Source: Pirellulales bacterium (lineage in GTDB: Bacteria > Planctomycetota > Planctomycetia > Pirellulales > Lacipirellulaceae). Taken from it: 64,000 bases of DNA. The notes under the pieces are model-generated. The model saw only the letters and a program-made list of their open reading frames with translations, did no database searches and was not told the origin of the DNA. Position numbers and translations under genes: made by a program. Numbering within the stretch: the stretch's first letter is position 1; each line of letters starts with the position of its first letter. Positions 36,626-46,838 of the stretch are shown here, piece by piece. The stretch spans positions 124,001 through 188,000 of the forward strand of contig JANQOF010000026.1 of NCBI GenBank assembly GCA_028279215.1. The letters are read 5' to 3'.

Positions 36626-37582
36626 TTAAACCTGCAAGCCTGCCAGCTCGGCCGCTGAGGCAAAGTCGCCCGCGGCGGTCGTGGCGCCTAGGGCGGTGAC
36701 GCAACGCGCGCCGCAAGCTGCGGCAAGACGGCCGGCCTCGGCCAGCGACATGCCGCGGAGCATTCCGCACACGAGCCCGCCGATGAAGCTATCGCCAGCG
36801 CCCGTCGTGTCGATTACTGGTCCAGGCGGCGTTACCGGCGCGATTTCGACGGGTTCGCCTGACGAGGCGCTAAGCAGCGCGCCGTCTTTGCCCAGCTTCA
36901 CGCCCACCACGCCGGTCGCTCCGGCCGCGCGGTAAGCGTTGATGATTTGCTCGGGATTGGTCAGCCCAGTTTGGTGCGTTGCCTCGCCCAGGCTAGGTAC
37001 GTAAATATCCATGAACGGCAACGACGGTGCCACTTCGTCGAGCGTGCCGCCGGTGCCCGATGCGTCGACCGCCGTCATGCAATTGACCCCGCGCAGCGCG
37101 CCCAGCACCTCGGGCAAGTCGTCCTGCAAACTGGGCAATAGCGAAATGTAGCCCAGCAGCATCGCGTGGCTCTGCGCAAAGAAATCGAGCTGTGAGAGAA
37201 ATGCGCCCTTGTTGAGTAGCTTCGGCGCTCCAACCGCGTGCAGGAACGTCCGCTCGCCGCTGTCGGCAATCAGAGCGACCGTCGTGCTGGTCCCGGTTTT
37301 GGTGTGGGTGAGCAGGCGACTCGTGTCGATTCCTTCGGCCTCGTACCGCGAGCGCACAAACTCAGCCCACTGGTCGTCGCCCACGTAGGTAAACGCCGCG
37401 GTCCGCATGCCCAGCCGAGCAAGGGTGATTCCTGAGTTCGAAACGATGCCGCCAGTTGTCAACTGCATCGGTTCGGTCGGCAACAACTCCCCACCTCCAA
37501 TCGCCCGGTCAAGAGGCACCGGACGTACGAGCACGTCGACCACACACGACCCACACACAACTACATCGAACGCCTTATTCAA
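36626..37582 (-). CDS. PfkB-family carbohydrate kinase
   Basis: 318-residue ribokinase-fold sugar kinase. It starts FDVVVCGSCVVDVLVRPVPL with the first PfkB signature region near GGIVSNSGITLARLGMRTAAFTYVGDDQWAEFV. The anion-hole and catalytic Asp motif is DTTGAGDSFIGGLVCGML (about residues 255-272). The sugar cannot be deduced. It is transcribed in the same direction as mutS, about 80 bases upstream. Confidence 0.88.
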   Translation of the reverse strand: MNKAFDVVVCGSCVVDVLVRPVPLDRAIGGGELLPTEPMQLTTGGIVSNSGITLARLGMRTAAFTYVGDDQWAEFVRSRYEAEGIDTSRLLTHTKTGTSTTVALIADSGERTFLHAVGAPKLLNKGAFLSQLDFFAQSHAMLLGYISLLPSLQDDLPEVLGALRGVNCMTAVDASGTGGTLDEVAPSLPFMDIYVPSLGEATHQTGLTNPEQIINAYRAAGATGVVGVKLGKDGALLSASSGEPVEIAPVTPPGPVIDTTGAGDSFIGGLVCGMLRGMSLAEAGRLAAACGARCVTALGATTAAGDFASAAELAGLQV

Positions 37583-37749
37583 GGTTGATCCTCCGCCGAG
37601 AACGGTTTTGGCCCCACAACGATTAATGTTTTTACATCATCTACCTTCGGTCACCTAGAGGTCCTGCTTGTGTTGAGCCGTGCGACCGTTATACCGGCGG
37701 CGCTCGGCATTGCACGTGTGTCGTTTCTTTGCTTCCTTACCTCTTTTCA

Positions 37750-38368
37750 AAGGGTGACGTTGTGTCCAACACGAGCACATCAGCTGGAGCAAGCTTCGTT
37801 GTGAACCATTGTTTCAGTTTTAGCACGTTGCTGCTACTTGCTGTTGTTGGCTGCAGCGGGCTGGCCCAAGTGGCGACTTCGTTCACAACTTACAACGCCA
37901 AAGGCAGCAGCTTTCAGTGCGACACGCCCGACGGTTGGGAAATCAAGGGGTGCAGGGGGCAAGGTCCGATGTGGGCCAAGTTCACCTCGGGCGGCGCCAG
38001 ATCGCCATTCGCGGCAACCTGTCCGACTCACTGATGGACGATGCCATGGGAGGCCATCATGGCGACGCGGAAACTCCGCTCGAACTCGAGCCGGTTCACA
38101 TTCTGCACGTCGAGCGGGAGGACGCGGCCAAGGATGAGTATAGCGGCTACGCCGAAATGCCTAGCTATCCAAAGGAGCTCGATTGCCGCATTGGCCCGGC
38201 CCGCATCAGCGACTTCATGGCGGGCAATACCCACTACTACCGTGTCACGCTCGGGTCCATTCCCGCGGCATCACCGCCTGGTGCACCTGCAGCGAAAGCG
38301 AGTGGCCAAAGCTCACGCCGGCGTTCGATCAGGTACTGAGAACGCTCAAACGGGGGAAAGCTCATTGA
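37750..38368 (+). pseudogene. Exported hypothetical protein with two frameshifts
   Basis: Three frames join into one protein. Frame one gives a hydrophobic leader and SFTTYNAKGSSFQCDTPDGW up to TSGGA. After a one-base loss near 37999, frame two gives QIAIRGNLSDSLMDDAMGG, HILHVEREDAAKDEYSGYAEMP and HYYRVTLGS. After a second shift near 38253, frame three gives HSRGITAWCTCSESEWPKL ending TLKRGKAH at 38368. The intact ancestor would be about 200 residues, secreted, of unknown function. Two independent shifts indicate real decay rather than one sequencing error. Confidence 0.7.
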
Positions 38369-38692
38369 GCGCCGCAAGAACTCATCGGACAAACCAGTAC
38401 GCTCAATCGTCAAACTCGCTCGAACTCAACGCATCCCCTTGGCATAACCCCGTCGTTGCGCAAGTGGTCTAGCGACGCGTCAAGCGTAAGCGGCCGCGGA
38501 TCGTGTTTTCGGGGGAGTGCCTGGTGCCGTGGGCGCCGCGTCGTCGCGGTTGCCGATCGCTCCGTGAGGGTCGCTGTCGAACTCTTTCAGAAAGTGCTTT
38601 ACGGCGGCAAGGCGCATAGTGTTTAATGACGGTGGCGGTAATTGCTTCGGACCTATTTCTGATTCGATTTCGACGGCACCATTTCTTATGGG
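38369..38692. other. Intergenic region, 324 bases
   Basis: Nothing recognisable. It separates the decayed gene from the large thioredoxin-fusion gene and should contain the promoter of the latter. Confidence 0.4.
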
Positions 38693-41600
38693 ATGCGAGT
38701 TATGAATTGCTTAAGGAAGCACTCGATACGCGGGCTATTCGCGAGTACTGCAGTCGTGGCGGTAGCGAGTCTGTCCCTCGCGTTTGCTGACGAACAACAG
38801 ACGGAAATCGATCCGGCTGCTGAGACGATCCTGCGCAGCATGGCGAAGCACTACGAGGGATTGCAACACTTTAGCGTCGACACAACTTATGAGATGGCCT
38901 CCGATTCGGACAACGACGAGACCGGCGAGTACAGCGATCGGCGACGAGTCGTTGTAGCGCGGCCGAATCGCTTGTCGGTCGCTCCTATCGGCGATGGCGA
39001 AGGCACCGTGAAGTGCGATGGAAAGCAGTTGCTCGCTTATCTGCCAAGCGCTGGTCACTACTTGCTAGAGGATGCCCCAGCAGACTTCAGCGCTTTACTC
39101 CAAGGCGAAGCCACTTTCCTGATGGGCGCCGGTCGCACGGCGCTGCAGCTTGTCGCTGGTAACGCCGACGAACAGTTCACCGCGTCGGCGACCAAAGTCG
39201 TTGCGCTCGATCCGCAGCAAATCGACGGCGTCGATTGCGATGGCATTGAGTTAACGCAAGAACACGCAACGATCGTCTTGTGGATCGAACAGGGCGATCG
39301 TCCGTGGGTGCGACAAATGGAATGGGAAATGCAGTTCGAAACCGAGGGTACCGAGGGTGAAGAGTTTGACATACCACGCCAAGTCATGAAGCTCGCTAAC
39401 TGGTCGGCGGAGCCACCCGAGAAGGATGAATTTGCAATCAACGTACCCGATAACGCCGAGCACGTTGCTTCGCTGTTCATGAGCGAAGAAGAGGAAACTG
39501 AGTCGGGCCCGCATCCGCTACTCGGGCTCGAAGCGCCCGAGGTCGAATTCCCGCTGCTTGGAGGTGGCAGTCAGGACTTGGCGAAGCTGAAAGGGAATAA
39601 AGTAGTGGTGCTCGACTTTTGGGCCGAATGGTGCGGCCCGTGCGTCGAAGCACTTCCTGGTTTGGAGCAAGTCTCCAAAGACTTTGGTGGCCGCGACGTC
39701 GCGTTCTACGCGGTCAACCTTGGCGATGCAGAGGCTGACATCGAGCAATTCCGCAAGCGCCATGAGCTCGACCTACCGATTGGCATGGATGCCGATGGCA
39801 AGATTGCGCAGCGATTCCACACAAACAACATTCCGATGACGGTCATCATCGATAAACAAGGAGTGATTCAGGTCGTGCACGAGGGGCTCGATGCTGACCT
39901 CGAAACGACAATAACCGAAGAAATCGAAGACGTGCTGGCGGGTAAGCAACTTGCGGCAGCAGTCCTCGAAGCGGAACGTGAGGCGCGGCGCAACGGCATC
40001 GCGATTCCAGCCGGATCCGACGCGATGATCGCCAAGGATCTCAGCACGGATGTGTTGGCATTCAATCGGCGCACCCTTGTCGACGCCTACGAAGAGTTTG
40101 GTAGCAAGAACGAAGAATGGGACAATGAAGCCAAGGCCTTTCTCGCCGAAGTAGTCAAGCATTTTTCCCGGGCGGAAGGTTTCAAATTGCAGGCCGAGTT
40201 GGCCGAAATAGCGGCACCGCTTATCGAAAAGGGCTGCGACGACCCGTTAGTCCACTATTGCTACGGTTCCATGCTCCAAGATGCGAATGAGGACCCCGCG
40301 TCAGTCGCAGAAGGAGCCCGGTTGATCGAAGAAAGCTACGACGGGCTGGTCGCGCGTGATTATCCAGCCAATCGCTGCTTTGCGTCAGCCAGACGCATTT
40401 GGCAGCGGGCGAAATCCGACGAAGACGAGCCCAAGGCCAACAGGTATCGCGGGTTGGCCATCAATCATGCGGTGGAAATGGTGCTACAAGACGACACCAC
40501 CAGCAACGAGGGACGCACGCTTTGCTCTCACTTGGTCGAATTCGCCGAACAACTGCCGCTCGACGCAAGGGCCGCGATGTACGAGCAAGCGAAGCCGTAC
40601 GAAGAGCAGTCGCCCTACGCGGTCAACGTGCTCGGTGGGGAGTATCACGTTAAGGCCGCCTGGGCCGCCCGAGGCACGGGCTGGGCGTCGGAGGTAACCG
40701 AGGAAGGTTGGCAAGGCTTCGCCGACCACATCAAGCAATCGCGAGAGTGTTTCCAAAAGGCCTGGGTCGCCGCGCCAACTCGCCCTGAGCCCGCAACCTC
40801 AATGATTGTCGTGGCCATGACGTCGGATGAAGGGATGCCGAACGAAATGCGGATGTGGTTCGACCGGGCCGTCGAAGCACAACTCGACCACTCCAAGGCG
40901 TACTACAATCTGCTGAACGGAATGATGCCCCGCTGGGGCGGCACACACGAACAGATGTACGAGTTCGGCCTTGAGTGCGCCGCCACTGATCGATACGACA
41001 CGGATGTACCCTACATCCTATGCGATGCGGTGTGGCGAATTGTCAAAGACGACCACAACGCACTTGGCGCCAGGTACCTTCAGCAGCCTGGTGTTTACGA
41101 GAACGTCCGTAAAGTATGTAAGCAGTACATCGAGCGCAGTGATCGCGGCGAGAGCTATCGTGATTGGTGGAAAACCGTCTGGCTTGCGTTCGCCTACCAT
41201 GCCGAGCGTTGGGACGAAGCGAAGCCACTGTTGGAGGAATTGGAATCGAATCTCGACGCCGATGCTCTCGGGCGATTTCCGCTCAACGCCGATGAAGTAG
41301 AGATTGCTGTTCGGTTTCATAGCAGCCCGCATTCCGAGGCCATCCAGGCGGCGTTCGACGCCGCGAGCGATGGAGACCGAGACGAAGCCATCGCACGTCT
41401 CAAAGAACTCGTCGACGAGCGGCAGTTGCACCCACTGGTAGAGAATCGTGTCCGTTCTCGTTTAACAGGGCTCCAACACGAGATGGCATTTGCGGGTGGC
41501 AAGCCTCTCGATCTCTCTACAGCACAAGGGCTCGATGGCTGGGCTGTCATCGCCGGCAATTGGAATCGCAAGGAAGATGGCGCGGTAAGCGGCGTATCCG

Positions 41601-42034
41601 ATAAATCGGGAGTCGTTCTGCAGTCGGTCGCCGATTTCGGCACGCACTGGGAGCTGACTGGAACGGTAAGCCATGGCAACAGTCCGTACAACCCGTGGGA
41701 TGCCGGTGTGCTGCTCTACCGCGACGACAGGCCCTACTACACCATCATGTTCAACCCAACCAAGAATTGGGTAGCTGCGGGGCCTTACAAAGCGATGGAC
41801 GACCACAAGGTGTCTTATGAAGGCGGCGGCAAAGAAACATCGTTTGCGATTCGTGTCGCCGGCGACGTCGTAGACGTATGGCTCGGCGACGACCACTTGA
41901 TTAAGCATCAATCGCAGCCGGGGCTCAGCCGACTCGCGCCCTATCGAATCGCCCTCGGCGCAAAGTATAGCTGGGATGGCTCGGAGTTGACCTTCAGCGA
42001 CCTGAAAATCGAACGCGTTCCCGAAGCCGAATAG
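38693..42034 (+). CDS. Large exported multidomain protein with a thioredoxin (TlpA-like) domain
   Basis: 1113 residues. A signal peptide (about residues 1-32) precedes a DUF2092-like region (IDPAAETILRSMAKHYEGLQHFSVDTTYEMA, to about 260). A TlpA/AhpC-type thioredoxin domain has DFWAEWCGPCVEALPG with CxxC at about 312-315 and cis-Pro NNIPMTVII. A long helical region (about 450-930) with repeat-like segments (HSKAYYNLLNGMMPRWGG) follows. The C-terminal beta domain (about 950-1110) resembles the concanavalin/3-keto-disaccharide hydrolase fold (WELTGTVSHGNSPYNPWDAGVLLYRD). A periplasmic thiol-disulfide role is likely. The fusion order is uncommon, and the gene stands alone. Confidence 0.78.
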   Translation: MRVMNCLRKHSIRGLFASTAVVAVASLSLAFADEQQTEIDPAAETILRSMAKHYEGLQHFSVDTTYEMASDSDNDETGEYSDRRRVVVARPNRLSVAPIGDGEGTVKCDGKQLLAYLPSAGHYLLEDAPADFSALLQGEATFLMGAGRTALQLVAGNADEQFTASATKVVALDPQQIDGVDCDGIELTQEHATIVLWIEQGDRPWVRQMEWEMQFETEGTEGEEFDIPRQVMKLANWSAEPPEKDEFAINVPDNAEHVASLFMSEEEETESGPHPLLGLEAPEVEFPLLGGGSQDLAKLKGNKVVVLDFWAEWCGPCVEALPGLEQVSKDFGGRDVAFYAVNLGDAEADIEQFRKRHELDLPIGMDADGKIAQRFHTNNIPMTVIIDKQGVIQVVHEGLDADLETTITEEIEDVLAGKQLAAAVLEAEREARRNGIAIPAGSDAMIAKDLSTDVLAFNRRTLVDAYEEFGSKNEEWDNEAKAFLAEVVKHFSRAEGFKLQAELAEIAAPLIEKGCDDPLVHYCYGSMLQDANEDPASVAEGARLIEESYDGLVARDYPANRCFASARRIWQRAKSDEDEPKANRYRGLAINHAVEMVLQDDTTSNEGRTLCSHLVEFAEQLPLDARAAMYEQAKPYEEQSPYAVNVLGGEYHVKAAWAARGTGWASEVTEEGWQGFADHIKQSRECFQKAWVAAPTRPEPATSMIVVAMTSDEGMPNEMRMWFDRAVEAQLDHSKAYYNLLNGMMPRWGGTHEQMYEFGLECAATDRYDTDVPYILCDAVWRIVKDDHNALGARYLQQPGVYENVRKVCKQYIERSDRGESYRDWWKTVWLAFAYHAERWDEAKPLLEELESNLDADALGRFPLNADEVEIAVRFHSSPHSEAIQAAFDAASDGDRDEAIARLKELVDERQLHPLVENRVRSRLTGLQHEMAFAGGKPLDLSTAQGLDGWAVIAGNWNRKEDGAVSGVSDKSGVVLQSVADFGTHWELTGTVSHGNSPYNPWDAGVLLYRDDRPYYTIMFNPTKNWVAAGPYKAMDDHKVSYEGGGKETSFAIRVAGDVVDVWLGDDHLIKHQSQPGLSRLAPYRIALGAKYSWDGSELTFSDLKIERVPEAE

Positions 42035-42088
42035 TTCGCCTTGGGCACAGCGGCGAGTGCGACCAAGCCAACCCAACTGCGATGTTCG

Positions 42089-43594
42089 CTAACTCGCCGA
42101 AAGCCCTCGATCGGTGGCCGCTTGTTCGCGGCTGTAGACTGCAAACGTGGCCTCGAAGGTATTTGGGTCGATTTGCCATACCGGGTCGGCGTCGGTGTGC
42201 GAATTACAGTGAGCGACGATGACGCGGTAGAGGAACTTGAACAAGTTCCGCGGGACGCGAAGCGAGCGGAATGCGTCGATCAACCGTTGGTCGGTGACCT
42301 GATCGGCGAACATCGAGCGCAAGTTGGGCGACTTGCCGTCGATCGCACAGGCGTCGAGCCGCGCGTTGGCCAAGTCGTACAGGGCCTCGCCTGTCCAATC
42401 GAGCGAGGGAATCATGTTCTGCTTGTCGATCCGCGCCCGCTGGTGGAACTCCCGCGACTCGCGGTTCAGGTGCTCGACCAGTTCACTGGCGAGGAGCAAC
42501 TTGAGCCCCACACCTGGCTGCTTGAGGAACTTGTTATCAAGCATCGACCATACAAAATCGCGCATGAGTTCAACCGAGCCATTCACCAAGTGAGGCTCGT
42601 CGACGCGATCCACCAGCACGGTAATACCGGAGTAGCCAAGCGAGTGAAGCACGCCTTGGAACTTGGCGAACAGTTCGTATCGATCGTCGGTGCGGCGACG
42701 ATTTGGCAGCGGCTGGCCAAGTAAGTCGCGATCGGCCATTCGCATCAGCAGTCGGCGGAGCGATCGCACGTCGCGCTTCAGCACGCGGACATTCTTCGCT
42801 ATGCCTCGGGCTTCGAAGTGGCACCTCCACCACCTCAGCAGCCACGGAATCCAAGCGGCCGCCGCCAGGATGGCTGCCAACCAGCCCCAAGTCTTGGTCA
42901 GCATGCCGGTATGCCAGAGCCAGGCGACCAAACCGAGCATCGCGATCGAAACACTCCAACCGGTGACTGCCGTCCACATGGACGACCATCCGCCATACCA
43001 TAGCTTCCGGCGCAGCTTCGCCGTGCGTGCAGCAAACGACTCTGCAAGCGAATCGTCGTAACAAGCGGCCAGCAGCAGCAAGTCGCGCTTTTGGTGTTTG
43101 TCGAGCTTGTTGCGTACGTCGTTCTTGATGCGATTGGCCGACGGGTTGCCTGGACCCTGCACGCCGAGAATCAAGTTCACCAGATTCGTCACGCCCAGCG
43201 ATAGGATCGCGTCCATGTGGTCCCACAACTTCCACTCTTCCAGCACCTTGGACGACTGACGTTGCTTGCGGGCAGGTAAGCGATCGGCGAAGCGATCGAG
43301 ATACGGATTGAAGTCGTCGTACTCGATCACCCAGATCTTCGACTGGGGGTGGTCGCGGTTGTGATCAGCGAGCTTGCCCATGATCTGCAATCGCATGGCT
43401 GTTTTGCCGGCGCCCTTCTCGCCAAATACAATAGACGTAGCAGGATCGCCAGGGTCGCCGAATACCTTGTCCCACACCGGGTGATAGGTATTGGTGCGAC
43501 ACCGGTTCTTGAACACCGGGTCGGTTTGCGCATCCTCCTCCGCGAACGGGTTGGTCGAGACGCCGTGGTGTTCGAGAAACTTTTCGGTGCGCAT
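42089..43594 (-). CDS. KAP-like membrane P-loop NTPase
   Basis: 501 residues from the ATG at 43594 (the frame is open to 43666). Walker A is FGEKGAGKTAMRLQI (about residue 60). Two transmembrane helices (WSVSIAMLGLVAWLWHTGML and WLAAILAAAAWIPWLLRW, about residues 215-265) lie between Walker A and the Walker B-like ITVLVDRVDEP. This insertion of membrane helices inside the NTPase is the hallmark of KAP-family NTPases, some of which act in phage exclusion or membrane-associated complexes. No partner gene for such a system is adjacent. The N-terminal NPFAEEDAQTD region is typical of related planctomycete proteins. Confidence 0.7.
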   Translation of the reverse strand: MRTEKFLEHHGVSTNPFAEEDAQTDPVFKNRCRTNTYHPVWDKVFGDPGDPATSIVFGEKGAGKTAMRLQIMGKLADHNRDHPQSKIWVIEYDDFNPYLDRFADRLPARKQRQSSKVLEEWKLWDHMDAILSLGVTNLVNLILGVQGPGNPSANRIKNDVRNKLDKHQKRDLLLLAACYDDSLAESFAARTAKLRRKLWYGGWSSMWTAVTGWSVSIAMLGLVAWLWHTGMLTKTWGWLAAILAAAAWIPWLLRWWRCHFEARGIAKNVRVLKRDVRSLRRLLMRMADRDLLGQPLPNRRRTDDRYELFAKFQGVLHSLGYSGITVLVDRVDEPHLVNGSVELMRDFVWSMLDNKFLKQPGVGLKLLLASELVEHLNRESREFHQRARIDKQNMIPSLDWTGEALYDLANARLDACAIDGKSPNLRSMFADQVTDQRLIDAFRSLRVPRNLFKFLYRVIVAHCNSHTDADPVWQIDPNTFEATFAVYSREQAATDRGLSAS

Positions 43595-43748
43595 GGTGTC
43601 TATTGGTGGGTTGTCGGCCGTGGGTGGCCGGCGGAGATGCAGACGGTGCTTGATTGTTCGGTACAATTATAGGTGCCACTTGGGCGCGCCGCTGGTGGGT
43701 GCCGGCGTTGTTTTCCGTGATATTCCGCACAATTGGGCGCGACGACCC

Positions 43749-44237
43749 ATGACAGTCCAACTCAAGACCGACCCGAAATACGGCTACTATCCCTGGTGGC
43801 CGGAAGATGGCAACCAGTGGGTCCATCCCGAAGACGTTGAACTGGCAAGAAGCGTCATCCCGAGTCCCCGCGTCTGGCGGCGCGATGGACAGCGGGGCGA
43901 CTTTGTGGTGCTCGCCTACGGCGATTTGGTGCTGCGTGTCCGGCGCACCTTATGGCGCGAGCTCCCCTGGGAAGGTTATGATATCGGCAACCTGGTGGAG
44001 GTCCGCACGCGCGGCATGACCAACGAGCATCGCACCGGCACGATCACCGAGATGCACTGGGACGAGCACTCTGGCCAAGTGAAGTACCAGTTGCACGTCC
44101 CTGACGAAGAGGTGGAGAACCCGATCAACTACGCGCGCGACGACTTAAAGCGCGTCGATCCGCCCGATGCGCGAGTGGAGGTGCGTTTCGAAGCGTCGAA
44201 GGATGGTGACGCATACGACGTGCAAGAAAGCACTTAG
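43749..44237 (+). CDS. Conserved hypothetical protein
   Basis: 162 residues from the ATG at 43749, starting MTVQLKTDPKYGYYPWWPED. It is soluble, acidic and aromatic-rich, with GDFVVLAYGDLVLRVRRTLW and GTITEMHWDEHSGQVKYQLHV. The latter looks like a small beta-barrel (SH3/Tudor-like), but I cannot name a family. The stop overlaps that of the convergent response-regulator gene by four bases. The frame is open upstream to 43491, where it overlaps the KAP-like gene, and that part is not credible. Confidence 0.55.
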   Translation: MTVQLKTDPKYGYYPWWPEDGNQWVHPEDVELARSVIPSPRVWRRDGQRGDFVVLAYGDLVLRVRRTLWRELPWEGYDIGNLVEVRTRGMTNEHRTGTITEMHWDEHSGQVKYQLHVPDEEVENPINYARDDLKRVDPPDARVEVRFEASKDGDAYDVQEST

Positions 44238-45616
44238 TGCATAGCTGCACCGTCTTCGAGGCCCAATCGTTTCATTTTCTTGTAAAGCGTCGTGCGGTTG
44301 ATGCCCAAGGTGTCGGCCGTGGCGTTGCGGTTCCACCCGTTCGACTCAAGCACCTGGAGAATGATCTGCCGTTCGGGACCTTCGAGGGCTTCCTTGAGCG
44401 TTTGGCCAGCAGAGAATTTCGCTCCGCCTGAGGTTTGCACGCCGGTGCGAAGTTCGAGCGGAAGGTCGGTAACATCGATCACCGATCCCTTGCCTAGCAG
44501 CACCGCACGTTCGACCACGTTTTGTAGCTCGCGGACGTTGCCCGGCCAACTGTAGTTGCGTAAGCAGGCGATCGCATCGTCGCTGAAACCAACGACTTCG
44601 CGGCCGACATCTTCGAGCGTCTCCTTCAAGAAGTGCTCAGCCAGTACGGCGATATCGCTTGTGCGTTGCCGCAGTGCCGGAAGTTCGATATTGATGACGT
44701 TGATGCGATAGTACAGATCTTGGCGGAACGACCCGTCGGCAACGTTCTGCGCCAGGTCTTCATTGGTCGCCAAGATGACGCGGACATCGACCTGATAGGT
44801 CTTGGTTCCACCCACCGCTTCGAACGCTAACTCTTGCAATACGCGTAGCAGCTTGACTTGCATCGCCGGGCTAGCGGTACCAATCTCGTCCAGAAAAATA
44901 GTCCCGCCATCGGCTTGCAGGAACTTTCCCGTCTTATCGGACGTAGCGCCGGTGAACGCTCCGGCGACGTGGCCGAACAGTTCACTCTCGAGCAAATTCT
45001 CGGGCAGCGCGCCGCAAGCCACTTCCACGAACGGGCCCTTCGCCCGACTGCTGCGACGATGAATAGCACGGGCGATCATACTCTTGCCTGTGCCGCTTTC
45101 GCCGGTGACCAGCACCGTAGCGCGGGTGTCGGCAACGCTTTCGATCATTTCGTACACACGCAGCATCCGCGGGTCCTGCCCCACGATGTTGCCCATGCCG
45201 TAGTGTTTATCGAGTTCGGCCTTGAGTTGAGAGTTTTCGTCGAGCACCTTGCGCTGCGAGAGAGCGCGCTCGACTGCCATCAGAAGCTCGTCGTCGATGA
45301 GTGGCTTGGTAAGGAAATCGAACGCGCCGGCGCGAATGGAATCGACCGCCATCTCGCCGGTACCATAGCCGGTCATCATCAGCACCTGCATCGCCGGCCA
45401 GCGGCGGAGTGCCTGCTCGAGAAAGTCGAAGCCGTTGCACTCTCCCAATCGCACATCGACCAGCGATAAGTCGTAACCGGTCCGTTCGCAGGCGGCCACC
45501 GCTTCGGCACAGGAGCGAGCAGTATCGAGTTCGTACCCCAGTCCGCGAAGCCAATCGGCCATCGACTCAAGCACTTGGTAGTCGTCGTCAACGAGTAGTA
45601 GCTTGGCATTCGACAT
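44234..45616 (-). CDS. Sigma-54-dependent response regulator (NtrC family)
   Basis: 460 residues from the ATG at 45616. A receiver domain (LLLVDDDYQVLES, phospho-acceptor Asp54 in LSLVDVRL, TKP near residue 104) precedes the AAA+ domain with Walker A GESGTGKSMIARAIH, the sigma-54 contact loop GAFTGATSDKTG and Walker B DGGTIFLDEI. The Fis-type HTH at the C-terminus is NRNATADTLGINRTTLYKKM. It activates transcription from -24/-12 promoters. No histidine kinase is adjacent, so it is an orphan here. Confidence 0.93.
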   Translation of the reverse strand: MSNAKLLLVDDDYQVLESMADWLRGLGYELDTARSCAEAVAACERTGYDLSLVDVRLGECNGFDFLEQALRRWPAMQVLMMTGYGTGEMAVDSIRAGAFDFLTKPLIDDELLMAVERALSQRKVLDENSQLKAELDKHYGMGNIVGQDPRMLRVYEMIESVADTRATVLVTGESGTGKSMIARAIHRRSSRAKGPFVEVACGALPENLLESELFGHVAGAFTGATSDKTGKFLQADGGTIFLDEIGTASPAMQVKLLRVLQELAFEAVGGTKTYQVDVRVILATNEDLAQNVADGSFRQDLYYRINVINIELPALRQRTSDIAVLAEHFLKETLEDVGREVVGFSDDAIACLRNYSWPGNVRELQNVVERAVLLGKGSVIDVTDLPLELRTGVQTSGGAKFSAGQTLKEALEGPERQIILQVLESNGWNRNATADTLGINRTTLYKKMKRLGLEDGAAMH

Positions 45617-45832
45617 GGCGAGTGACGCACGGTAGCAGGGTGACAATAAGTACAAACACCGCGAGCCCACGCGACGCGTCGTTGCGGGGCACCACGAGTA
45701 TTTAGGTCACCCGTTGCGTGAGGTCAACAAATGAGCGCCTAACCAGCCACACGCCAGCGCCAATCGTAGAGCAATAAGGCGTACAAACCGGCGTAGGTTG
45801 CACAACCGGTAGTACGCGACGCGGAGGAGAGC

Positions 45833-46732
45833 TCATCCCGCCCGCGGATGCGCCTTCTCGTAGGCCGCCCTGAGCGTGCTGGTCGAGACGTGCGTATAGA
45901 TTTGCGTGGTCACCAAGCTCTTGTGGCCTAAGAGCTCCTGCACGCTGCGTATGTCGGCCCCTCTGTCGAGCAGATGCGTGGCAAAACTGTGCCGCAACGT
46001 GTGGGGCGACGTCCGTCCGTCGAGGCTGGACTGGGCGATGTACTTCTCGAGCATCCGCCCCACGCTCCGCGTGGTGAGTCGGGTGCCGAAGCGATTGGTA
46101 AACACCGGAGCGGCGCGACCAGATTCTTCCGTGGGCGAGAGCTGCCGCACCGCCAGCCAGTCGTCGACCGCGCGTCGGGCGTAACTGCCAATCGGGGCAA
46201 GTCGCTCCTTGCGGCCTTTGCCGCGAACGTGCAATACGCCTTGCTCTAGGTCGAGGTCGCCGTCGTCCATTCCGACCAATTCACTCACCCGCAAGCCGGC
46301 AGAATAGAGCGTTTCGAGAATCGCCCGATCGCGTACGCCCAGGTTGCCCTTCTTCGGCGGCGCGGCGAGCAGGCGGGCAATCTCGTCGGTCGTCAAGTAG
46401 TGTGGCAGCTTGCGGCTCTTCCGCGGATTGCGAAGCGCTATCGCCGGGTTGGCCTTGGCCCAACCCTCACGCTGGCCGAAGCGATAGAAGCTGCGGACCG
46501 AGGCCAAGCGGCGAGCGATTGACGTCTTGGCGAATCCCGCTTCGGAAAGCGCGGCGACGTAACCACGCAGCTCCACCGTGGTGATCGATTCGGGCTCAGG
46601 CGGCTCACCATCGTCGTCTGCCAGGTAGTCGGCCAGAGAAACAAGATCTTCGCGATAAGCCTTCAAGGTGTGCGGGCTCGCGCCGCGCTCCGCGTCCAAG
46701 TGCCGCAGAAACTGAGCAATGTGACGTTGCAT
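45833..46732 (-). CDS. xerC: Tyrosine recombinase XerC/XerD
   Basis: 299 residues, the Xer length, with no phage context. The N-terminal SAM-like DNA-binding domain has [23 protein letters not shown]. The catalytic residues are Arg in [11 protein letters not shown], Lys in [39 protein letters not shown] and Tyr in TTQIYTHVS. It resolves chromosome dimers at dif. XerC and XerD cannot be separated with certainty from sequence alone, and no partner lies nearby. Confidence 0.9.
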   Translation of the reverse strand: MQRHIAQFLRHLDAERGASPHTLKAYREDLVSLADYLADDDGEPPEPESITTVELRGYVAALSEAGFAKTSIARRLASVRSFYRFGQREGWAKANPAIALRNPRKSRKLPHYLTTDEIARLLAAPPKKGNLGVRDRAILETLYSAGLRVSELVGMDDGDLDLEQGVLHVRGKGRKERLAPIGSYARRAVDDWLAVRQLSPTEESGRAAPVFTNRFGTRLTTRSVGRMLEKYIAQSSLDGRTSPHTLRHSFATHLLDRGADIRSVQELLGHKSLVTTQIYTHVSTSTLRAAYEKAHPRAG

Positions 46733-46838
46733 CTGACACCTAAGTTCGCCCCGACGCGCGTTCGACGAGTTCCGTGGACGCTGGTCGGTTCTCGCTCCGC
46801 TACGCGTCGCGGTTAACTAGGACTCGCGTCGCGGTCAA

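Noticed and set aside
43491..43748. Upstream extension of the hypothetical protein at 43749
   Set aside because: It overlaps the KAP-like gene on the other strand and its composition is not protein-like.
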